Shown: in pieces, positions 24,426 through 36,400 of the stretch
Numbering within the stretch: position 1 is the stretch's first letter
Layout: each line of letters starts with the position of its first letter
NCBI GenBank assembly: GCA_963575645.1
Contig: OY754470.1
Coordinates: 43,617,201-43,681,200, forward strand
DNA: 64,000 nucleotides
Source of the DNA: Xanthostigma xanthostigma
Taxonomy: Eukaryota > Arthropoda > Insecta > Raphidioptera > Raphidiidae
Reading direction: 5' to 3'
The notes under the pieces: model-generated
What the model was told of the DNA's origin: nothing
Database searches by the model: none
Seen by the model: only the letters and a program-made list of their open reading frames with translations
Translations under genes and position numbers: made by a program

Positions 24426-27400
24426 CTGAAAGAAGAAATTTCAATATGACGACAAATCATAAGTTTTAACTGGTTTTTTTAATCCTTCATTAAGCCGATA
24501 ATCTTTATTCTTCATTGCAATCACCATTAAAAACTTTAGATCGAGTCTCGTTGTCAGTCTAATTAAATTTTTGGAAATCTTAGATGTAAATTCAAACCAT
24601 TTCTGGGAATCTTAGCTGAAAGTTTATATAGGATGAGTCATTTTAATCTTCGGATGAGATTAGGTATCTTTTCAGGGTAGGGTAAAATCGAAAAATTGGA
24701 CATCAGATGCCATGTTCATATGATCACGTTTGGTCGATGGTTTAAGAACATTCAGGGTCAATTTTTTATTGATTGGGAACCCTAATTTTTTCTCCAAACC
24801 CCGTATTTTCCGAAACATCTACAGTCCAAAAATTGAATTTCCAATTTTTTAAATTTTTTTACTGCCGAATCGTAGATTTTTTTTAAAAATCGCAAGAGAT
24901 AAAAGGGTCTTGGAATTTTTCAAGGAATCAATTCCGATTTTTAAAAAATGCTTTGCTAACGAAAGAAAATTTATTCTAACGATTGAGACATCGAAATAAC
25001 AGAAAGTGTGCAATTTTTTTTGACGTGATAACGTCTTATAAATTGATGAAACACCAGCTGCACGCACGAAAAAGTGTAACGTTCCTAACGTTCCGCCTGA
25101 CCCTGTGCGTGCAAGCGAGAGCGCAGTATAAGCGATAGAGAAGCACGATCGGCCCAAGTTTGACAGCTACTAAAATTTAGATTATGTATTATTAAATATG
25201 ATATTCGAGCGGAATACGTTATCACGTAAAACTATCGTCCGTAAACCGACTTTACAGACAACCAATTTTTTTAAATTGGAATTGATTCCTTGAAAACTTC
25301 CAAGAACTTTTTGTTTCTTGCGATTTTTCAAAAAAATCTATGATTCGGCAGTAAAAAAATCATAAAAGTGTGGAAATTTAAATTTTGGATCGTGGATATC
25401 TCGGAAATACGGGGTTTGGAAAAAATGTTTGAGACAAACGTTTCATATTTTTTCACTGCCAACCGAATGCTGATGTGAAAAACGAGGGTTCCATTGAAAA
25501 CAAAGTTGGCCCTGAATGACTTTGAACCGTCAATCCAAGATCAAAACTGACCATGGCATCCGATGTCCTCCTTCGGACCAATCAACTTTGCACTGAATCA
25601 TTTTTTTATTTTACCCTACCCTGAAAAGATAAGGGCATCCGAAGATTAAAATTACTCACCGTATATTATACTTTGTAGATAAATAAAAAAAAATACTTAC
25701 ACAAACCAGTCAATGGCAAATAGCAGCGAAACATCATGGACGGGTGCATCGATTGCTGTTAAAACCATCAACAGAAGGACGAGCGCTGCGCTTGGGACAC
25801 TTGCAGACGACAGAGACGCTGCCGTTGATGTCAAACTGGCAAGAGAAGAAATAAAATCAATTTATTCTACAAGACCTCTTTTCAACTCAGGGACGGATCT
25901 AGATTCTTCGAGCCCTCATTGAAATCCAAATTAAGAATCTTTAATAAATAAAATTTTCGACCAATTTTTCAGACAATATATTAACAAAAAAATAAATAAT
26001 TAATACATTAACGTTTCAATCCGGATTTGTACCTTCTTCAGAACTGATCTAAAAAATAATTAATATTTAATTTCTAGTTACTTAGCTTTTTATAAAACTC
26101 CTTCAAAATTATTAATAAATATCAAAATAAATAACAAAAAAAATTGGTCGATAATTTTATTTATTGAAGAGTTCTAAACAGACGTTAATCAAAGATTAAG
26201 AATCTTTAAGTTGAGGTTTAAAATTTATTTTTAATAACATCATTAACAGAGTTAAAACATGGTGACTGGACCAAACAAATGTTAAAATTCACCCAAAGAA
26301 TGTTAAATTTCAACCAAAAATCAGTCATAATTTAACCAAAAAATTTTCGAAATTTACTCAAATCTTTTTTAAAATTCACCCAAATCTTTACTTAATTCAC
26401 CCAAAAATTGTCAAAATTCACCTAAAAATTATCAGCATTCATCCAAATAATTGTCCAAATTCACCTAAAAATTAATCAAAATTCACCCAAAAATTACTCA
26501 AAATTCAGCCATGAAAATGAGAATTAGGTACCTATTAATATTAACTATTTTGTACCATACGATAAGTGCTCATTATTCAATTTTTGTGGGCCCTTGACAC
26601 TTAAGGGCCCAGAGCTTAAACTCTATTAGTCCTTATATAGATCCATCCCTGTTTTAGCTGCAGTTTGCACATTTTTAAAAGTCCGTGTAAACTCGATTTC
26701 GTGTTGACCGAGTACCTATGGTAATGATAGTACAAGATCCGGTATTAGAAATATATACCCTCATCTGTTATTTGATGATGACAAAGATAAAATGTTAGAT
26801 AGTATATTCAATGTGAATTTGACTCTATTCAATAAATAGAGTAACTGTGATTCATTGAAGTTAATGATAGAGTATTTGGAAAGAATTCCGTGGCATAAGG
26901 ATCGAAAATGAAGCAATACTGAAAATTTTTTTAAACTTGCATTTAATCGAAACGTCAGTATTAAATGCAAGTTTAAAAAAATTTTCAGTATTGCTTCATT
27001 TTCGATCCTTATGCCACGGAATTCTTTCCAAATACTCTATCAGTATATTCAATGATAAATTGCAAATGGGTTGCCTAACTAAATCGCGTACCGATGCTGT
27101 TAAATAAAATAAATTCTAATTCACTTTTTTGGATCAACTTCCCCGATTTGTTAATAATATAAAAATCGAGCATTAGCTGCGAGAATATGACACAAGGAAT
27201 TGGAAAAATAGAGGTTGCCTACTTTCCGCGCAGCATAACTGTGAAGATAATTTGTAGTTTTCATAGCTAAGCTTTTGATTTTTTTTTATATATTGCTGCT
27301 CATATTAGAAATGAGACGGTGACAGTAAAGTCTCAGTTATATGTTTTCTTGATATCTGTGATTTCGTGACGTAAATATAAAGATGTAGAATTAACTACAT

Positions 27401-30400
27401 AAAAGTATAACCTTGAAAGCACATAATACAAATAAAAAAGTAAATCGGTTTAGTGCCATTATCCGAGATGACAGTGACAAACGACATGTGCACGCGACCT
27501 CAAACAAATTGACAAAGGTTATACACAATAATAATATACATGATGTAACATAGCACAAAGCTAAAAGCTGTATAATATGATAGCGTTAGTCAGTAACAGG
27601 TCTGAAATTATCATTTTAGCGAGGAGGCTGAAAATTTGAAGGTATGTTAGAACATCAAGAAACGGTATAAAAAGGTGCAGACATGCAAAATGCAGAAAAA
27701 CTTTAAAATAATTGCAATTTTTGAAGATATAATAAAAATTCAAATATTTAGAAAAAGTAGGATGAAGTGAATAGGTACAAGCGCACATAATATATCTTTT
27801 AGTTTAGAAGTTATGAACGTTTTAGGGTCTATAAAAAGAAACTTAAGACGATTAGGTATATGTATCTGCGAAACTAACTGCTTTTCTCTCGAACCTATGT
27901 TTAACGCGGGAGGGTTTATGAAGGACCAATAAATTATCACACTGCAAATCTTTCCAGACAACTTTTTGAAAAAAAGTTTTGGCTACAAGTTTTTGCTAAG
28001 TTATAGTTTTTTCTAGGAATTTTTTTTCAATTTTTCGCCCGTAGGATTGTCACTCTTCTTTTGACGTTTAACTTTAAAAGCAGCATCGGGAGAGCTGTAA
28101 CCGCTCTTAGGCGAGGAGAAAGAATTTGAGATGAAAAGTGCATAGGGTATTTGTAGATCTATACTAATATTATAAAGAGGTAAAGTTTGTAAGTTTGGAT
28201 GTAGGACTGTAGGAGGCAATCTCCGAAACTACCCTTCCGATTTCAAAAACTTTTTCACCAATATTTAGAACGAACCTTCAGGATGAACACAATGCTATAT
28301 ACTTATTGCGTTAAAATAAAAGCGCTTCCCGTGGAGACCAATTTTGCAACCTAAGGCGACTAAAAAACGGTAGGATTCCACAAATCCGGGCGAAGCCGGA
28401 CTGGGCCGCTAGTAGCATAAGCATTAAACAGGCATATCATTCCGATCTGAGATTTTATTTTTTAAAATTCCCTTGATTTCTTTCAAGAGGGAGTCGTCAC
28501 AATTAATGATGAATATCATTGAGCAGAGAATGAAAATATACATTAATTCGGGCAACAGATTTGAAAAACTCTTCTTTTTCTCAAGTAACACAACCTATAA
28601 TATATTATTTCGCTATGGTGAAGGGATGTAAGAGGAATAAGCAGTCGAGGATATTAAATGTAAATTATTATTTAATATCAAACAAGATAACAAAAACTTA
28701 CCAAACAGTGATGATTTCGCCAAAACCAAGATAGATTCCGTTCATTTGCGCAATGAATATAGATGCCACAGCTACGAAGAGGGCTGTGCCGTCCATATTA
28801 ATATTACAACCAATTGGTAGTACAAAACGAGTGATGCGAGTATCAATCTTCAGTTTCTCATTCATACATCTATATAGAAAAAAAAAATATAATGAATAAT
28901 TCATTTCATTTTTGTTTCGAATAAAGCATTATGTTATCACTGAAAATTTTAAGAAAATGCTTAGATTATGTTTTCGTATTTTATTTATTTCTTGTAGATA
29001 ATAGACGCTTGATAACTGAGGTCGTTAGGGTTTAATTGCATCAAATTTAATTAATGCGTCTGTAAATCAGACGCGGTCACGCGGGGATACACGCGCGAAC
29101 GGTCATTCTATGTGGGCCTTTTCTAAGAATGTAGTTTTTTATGAGCATTTCGAATGTAACTATCTATTAAAAAATTAGAACTAAATTCATTATTAGTTTA
29201 TTTAATAATATCTAACTTGATTAACTAATAAATTATTTAATTAATTATTAACAAAAAACAATGTCGGGCAAATTCGGCAATTATTCTATAAGAAAGTCTA
29301 CATCGGAATAATGTATCTATCTTTAAGAGGCAATCTACAAATCCGGACGAAGCCGGACCAGGTCGCTTGCATATACATACCTAAAAGTAACTGGCAAAGC
29401 AGCAGCTGTCGAAGCAGTTGCAAAAGCTGTCAGTGTAGCTTGTATCAGTCCATAATAAAATTTGTACGGATTTCGTCTTATGACTAGAAAATATAGCAAC
29501 TGTATCACCACAAACTGATAAAATACTACGCCGATAACGACTGTTGCTATAAACCTGGAACAAATAAAAACATCTATAATGCCCATATTCACCGAGCACT
29601 ATTAAAGGTATAAGTTACTAATCTTGGATTTTTTCGTTAGAATAAAATTTACTTTCAATTTACCAAACAAATTATCAGGTAGAAAAGTTAGTCAAAGGAT
29701 GTTCGATTTTTCTGCTATATTTTTAATGTCAAAGGAATAATTGAACCTAAAGCATGTTTTGTTCTCTGACCAAATCAAGATCAATGAGTATGACAAAAAC
29801 CTAAAAGTTGATTTGCTGTCCGCAATGTTTCTGCAACTCTATGCGGACGTCAAACAAATTTTTCCCCAGAATACCAAATGGTTTCCTTGCATTGAGGTAT
29901 TTGAAGTTCGGGAAAAGAATTTTCCTCGTCGCTCGTACAGAATTGCAAAGATTATGCAGGCAGAAAATCCTTTTCCAAGTGTACTCTGATCGTTTCAAAC
30001 TTGTCCTGGTTTCATCAGTAAAACAAAACATTCTTCCAGTCCAATTATTCCTCTAGCATTAAAAATCTAACATAAAAGTCGTGTGATGCATTAGTTTTGG
30101 CCAGGATGTAGCTAGATGATGTATAGTTTGCTATTATTTGATGAAACAGCCATTGTTGACGTTAGAAAGCAATATTAGAAAAATGTATTATTCAAATAAT
30201 GCCATTGTCGGAACTGAAACTCGAATCATCCACTATCGCGGTGGCTGAGTTATCAATTATTCTAGTGACCTATTTATTTTATGAAACAACCATTGTTGAC
30301 GTTACAAAGCAATATTAGAACAATGTATTATTCAAACAATGCCACTGTCGGGACTGAAACCCGAATCATCCACTATCGCAGCGGCTGGGTTATCATTTAT

Positions 30401-33400
30401 TGTACAGTGACACATCTAAACAATCAACTTTCCTATAATAAATCAATCGAGAGTTACGTCTAAGAGGACTCAAAGATGAGTTTGTTTCTATTTTTAATCT
30501 TTTGTAAGTCATTCAACCGCCGCGGTAGTGGAAGATTCGGGTTTGAATCCCGACAGTGGCATTGTTTGAATACCGTATTTTTCTAATAATGCATTGTAGT
30601 TAACAATGGGTGTTTTATAATATGGTAGCTATTTAATTGTATAATTATAGATACGGTTATAACACTTACCAAGCAAGTTGTGACATCACCAATCCAAGAT
30701 CGACGACGCCTAATATTTTCCCGGCAATGACGCTGCTGATACCGACGGGCGTCAACCACATGACGCCCGTGACCATCCGCATGACAACTTCGAAGATTGC
30801 TGTGAAGAAGTCGACGACCACTTTGCCTTTCTCGCCCAAAGTGCCCAGCAATGTGCCAAACACCAAGCAGAAAAACACTATGCCGAGAGTGTTGGTTCCA
30901 GCCCTGGGAACGAATACAATGATTCAAAATACAATTATTTATATCATCCGTTTTTAATATCGGTCAAAAATTAAATCAAAAGCAGAATTTTCACATGGCT
31001 TCCTTTTAGGGTTCCGTACATCTGATAAAAAAAGAATCCTTATAGGATCACTGTGTCTGTCCGTCTGTCATAGTTTATGTTCCTGAATCTACTGGACGAA
31101 AAAAGTTGAAATTTCGTACACGTATGGAGTTAGATGACCCAGTCATGGACGTACAGCGTAAATAAACGAATTCCGATTTTGGGGATAAATTTTAGGAGGC
31201 AAATCAGAAAATTAAAAAAAGGCATTTTCCAAGTGTATCATGCGACGTATCCAACGAAAGGGCTCGTTATGAGAAATGCAAATACATATTTTTTATATTT
31301 TTAAAATTCATAGCATAAAAGATAATGCGAAAATTTAAATCTCCCCCTCCACTCTAATCTCTGAAAGTACTGTTCCAAAAATGTTGAAAAAATAGGAAAT
31401 ATAGGACCTCACTCATAGTTTACAGGAAAACCTGAACGTAAATCTTCAGTCTTAAAGTTATCAAAGAAAACGGAATGGTACGGTCCCCTCTCCACGCGAG
31501 TTCGACTCCTACTTGATCGGTTATTTTAAGGACGAACCTCTTCCTCCCAAATTATGAAATATGAGTTTGTGCTAATTGTATAAGCTTAGACAATCTCAGG
31601 TGGCGTTCACTAGCAAAAAAAATCACAGCGTTGAAAAAGTTTTTAGCTCGAGTTGATTAATTATTCTCAAGGCCATCAACAGTTCTAGTTATTTAAGCTT
31701 ATAGCTGCAATCCAAATTTTTAATTTATTATTAAAATTCAATTGACACTTTTATCAATTCTCTGATTAGATTCTGGGAATTGGGGGCTCTTAATAGGGAG
31801 CAATGTCATACTGGGTGTTTTTTGAAAACTTTGGACGTTTTTCTTTAAAAAAATGCTGGCTGAATAAAAAAAAATGTCGAACGAAAGTTGTCGAGTTTCG
31901 AGAGGGAAATAGTTTGGTCACAATAACCACCACTACAACCTCACCCCTTAGCAGGGGGAAGGGTGACTTTTGTTTTTTAAACGGAGAGTTTTCTCGAGAG
32001 AGAGCCTGCTGATTCTTCAATGTGTTATCAGTCATTATTAACGATTTTCAAAAAAACTTAAAGTTAAATTAAAAAAAAAAATCAGACAAAAGATGTTCAT
32101 TTTCACATACAAAAAAAATCGATGATTAAAAATTAAAATTCCCATTTAAAAAACAACCCTGCTAAAGGGTGAGGTGGTGGGGGTGGTTATTGTGACCAAA
32201 CGATTCCTCCCTTGAAACCCAACAACTTTCGTTCGAACTTTTTTTTTATTCAACCCGTTGTTTTTTTAAATAAAAACGTTCAAAGTTTTCAAAAAAAAAC
32301 CCGATATAAACATCAGCATTGCTTCACGCTTAGCTATATTTTCAGACTAGATCGATAACTTTGGCGAAATATATTACTAAAACGTAACATATTTAATATT
32401 GTTTATTGCGATATATAGTAAGCCTTTATGATAATAAATTAATTTCTTTTTGACACTGTATGTAAGCCGAACGAGTATAAATAAATCGAACATATTTTAC
32501 ATTTTATATAGTATAGATATTTTAAAAAGAGTTATTACATAATGTAGCAATACGATTTAACATCTGACATTTAAATATTATTACAAATATTTAAAAATAG
32601 AATGGAAGCATCACAAATGCAAAAGCTGGTACCTTCTGACACGCAAGTCGCTAAGTCAGAAATTTCATATCTAATGATTCGAGATAGGGTAGTTGACGTA
32701 TATCTATCTAGTTCATAGGCGCCGTCGTTTGAAAGTCGTCTTGGGTACTTGGGACCGGTCATTATATATTCCATATATTTAATAAAACTATATGAACCAT
32801 TGTCTATCTACTCAATGTATCGAAAATATATCTGCGTCTCTTTCTTCGATGTAATTCCCTGATTTCTCCGATGATAGGATTGGTTGATGTGCTTGCATTC
32901 AATCTGAATAAAGTATCTCTGTTTCAAAAACTTTGTCTTTTTCTATGACGTCAACATGGGTCGTACCCAGATTTTGGCCTAGGAGGGGGCAAATTAGAAA
33001 TTTCTTAAGCCGGGTCCCCCGTGCTTGTTTTGCCCTCCTGGATACGCCAGTGCTTACGTCGCAAAAAAAGACATAAGTATATGTTTGCACCCTAATAGTT
33101 CGATTGCGATTTTATTCCTATGCTCAGTATAGAATAAAAGTATATGTTATATTCATTTTTACTTTTTTATGAAAGCAACAATACTTACACGAAATTTCAA
33201 CCTCAATAAAAATGATATGTAATAATAGTACCAGTTTTGCAATGAGGAGTCAAGGTTTGGGCAACTAGTAGGGGTGCCAGCCGTAGGGTTGCAAACCATA
33301 CTTTATTTTTGATCGACATACTTCATACCTTCTGCCGTATATACTTTAACATTTTTACCCGACTGCGGCGAAGCCAAAGGGAAGGGTTATGAGTTTAGCA

Positions 33401-36400
33401 GCTATGTATGTATGTTTGTATTTACGGATGTTCCACCGTAGCGCCTAAACTATTCATCCGATTTTGATAAATAAGGTGTCAATCAATTCGTTATTATGAC
33501 CCGAGTAACATAGGCTACATTTTTTTAAAATTTTGGTCCCAGAGGGGAGCAAATTGAAAACAAATAAAAAATAAGTTAAAAAAAAAAATTGGTTGTCTGT
33601 AAAGTCGGTTTACGGACGATAGTTTTACGTGATAACGTATTCCGTAATACATAACCTAAACCTCCCAAAATTTGGTTTCAATCCGCTTATCCTTGGTGTC
33701 GGAATGATAAGAAATGTCAAAAGTGACGTTTGCAACTTACAAAGTATTATGTTCTAATAATAATTAGTTATTCCAATACTTAACTTAGAAGGCTTTGCAT
33801 TTCACAATATACTAATGTCAAAAAATTGAATTAAACATTAGAAATGCAGCTGTTTTCATGTTAAGACAAGACATACGTTTGCTTCTAATTTCCATGTACG
33901 GCAAACAAAGACAACCGACCGCGTCGCGCCATGCATTACACAACATTGCATTTATACAGCTATTTTTCTATATAAATTTGTATAAAATATTTTTCTATAT
34001 AAATTTGTATAAAAAAACTGTTTAGGCAAATTCTGTTATACGAAATCTATGTAAAATGTTCTCCTCTTTCGTTTAAGACTGGTTTCAAACCGATCTGATT
34101 TAAATTGAGCGAGAAATTAGCAAAAAGCACGCACAGGGTCAGGCGGAACGTTAGGAACGTTACGTTACACTTTTTCGAACATGCAGCCGGTGTTTTATCA
34201 ATTTATAAGATTGGTGATTCATCCATTTATAAGACGTTATCACGTCAAAAAAATAACTTAAATAATCAGGACATCAAGAATATATTGTTTCATTGCATTT
34301 TGATGACAGGAAAGTGCGTGCTGATCATTCACAAAAAATCTTTCGGGTGCACAAGTACTTGAGTATCCTTCTTATATATTGATTAGCAAATGTTTTTGGC
34401 ACGAGCTGCTATCCGTAACTGCTTAAATATGAGGAATTAAAAGACTTTATGCAGACATTACTAATATAAGACATTTAAAAATATAGCGTCATAAATTTAA
34501 AAGAATAAATTCCTCTACACTAAATAATTAGTAAGCACTACATATTTTGAAAAAAAAATTATTCAACTTATAAACCAGTAGTAGATAAAATCTAAACCTG
34601 TCACGACATTTAAGTAAATATGTATATGTACTTAATTACATTTCTATGACGTTCATATTGATATGTTCATGACATGGAAAATTATTATTGCATACAAAAA
34701 ATAATTAAAGTTTTGTAGCAAAAAAATGTTTTAAAAATCTCTCAGGCACTATTTTTTTCTGAAAAAAAAATCCTAGTTCAATAATTTATAATGGCCTTTT
34801 CGAATAAAACATATCTCGCTATGGAGATTTTTAATTTTAGTTCATTATCACTTTTCAAACAATTTGAAAATCTAGACAAATGACGGTTAAAAACTACTTG
34901 TACTTGTACTACAATTCGATCATTATTCGTAGTCAAAGGTATGAGGAATGATTAATAAATGAACAACAAATGGCACTTTTAGAAAAAACCAGGCTACAAA
35001 AGAAGATTCACGTACTACATCGATTAAAATATTATGTTATAAGCTCCCATGACAGAAAAAGTTACTCCATCGAACACCTCAAAATCAGTGAAAATGACTG
35101 AAAAACGTGTAAGAAACATGTTACGCCCGCCAGACTAGTAAAAATTTGTTAATTGTTATTTTTTATGAATTTTTAAATTTAAAAAAAAAGCATGATTTTT
35201 TTTCCAAAACACCTGCTTTCTGCATAAAAATTGGTCTGTCAGCGAAAAAATGTTTTTGACTATGACAGACTTCTTAAAAAAAAATTGGTTGTCTGTAAAG
35301 TCGGTTTACGGACGATAGTTTTACGTGATAACGTATTCCGTAATACATAACCTAAATTTATATAATAATTATAATAATTCGAATCTATGATATTGCATCT
35401 TTCGCTTTAAATTTAGGTTAATTTTATTTATTTAAATTACTCACCATATAATATAATTGTTTTTTTTAACTTTCTTTCTTTCGTATTTATTTTAAGTCTC
35501 AAAGATTAGCTGTCATAATATTTATAAAACAATTGTTTCACTGTTTATAATATAAAATTCCAAAACCTACTTACAATATTTAAGTATTTTCATACGTCAA
35601 AAAATTGATTTTTATAATGATAAAATTTGTAAGAAAACGATTTTTTCGAGAGATGAGACCTAGCTAAAACGATTTTTTGCCCCCCAAAATCCCTTTTCAG
35701 TAAATTTCATCCAAATCGTACGGGCCGTTTTCGAGAAAAGCACGCAGGCGGAACGTTACGCGTTACGCGTTACGAACGTTAGGAACGTTACGTTAGGAAC
35801 GTTACACTTTTTCGTGCATGCAGCCGGTGTTTTATCAATTTATAAGATTGGTGATTCATCAATTTATAAGACGTTATCACGTCAAAAAATTTATAACAAA
35901 TTAAGTCTGACAAATTTATTAACAAAAATTGTCAGCCAGACAAATTTTTTCAAAAATGGTACATTATTTACTACAAATTGTATAAATTTCAAGCAGGTGT
36001 ATTGGAAAAAAATCATGTTTTTTTTTTAAATTCAAAAATTCATAAAAAATAACAATTAACAAATTTTTACTAGTCTGGCGGGCGTAACATGTTTTTCAGC
36101 CATTTTCACTTTATAATTTTGAGGTGTTCGATGGGGTAACTTTTTCTGTCATGGGAGCTTGGACTATTACGCCCTAAATAAAGGAAATTTCTCAGCAAAA
36201 GACTACAGTGTCACGTCGCACTTGCGTCTCGGTCTTTCTGGTCATCGGTGGGAGTAGTGTTGCCTAAAGACTAATTTCCAGGAAAGTCCCGGAATTCGTC
36301 GGCTTGTTCCGATCCCGAAATTTTAGTCTACTGTCTCGAAAATGAATAGTTTCAAGTAATTATAAAACATTGTAAATATATAATACACGAGAAAAATAAC

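Noticed and set aside
29741-30056. Overlapping frames on both strands with CGGACGTC-like and TTTTCC motifs, suspected gene fragment.
   Set aside because: Looks like a short imperfect inverted repeat; no coding signature.
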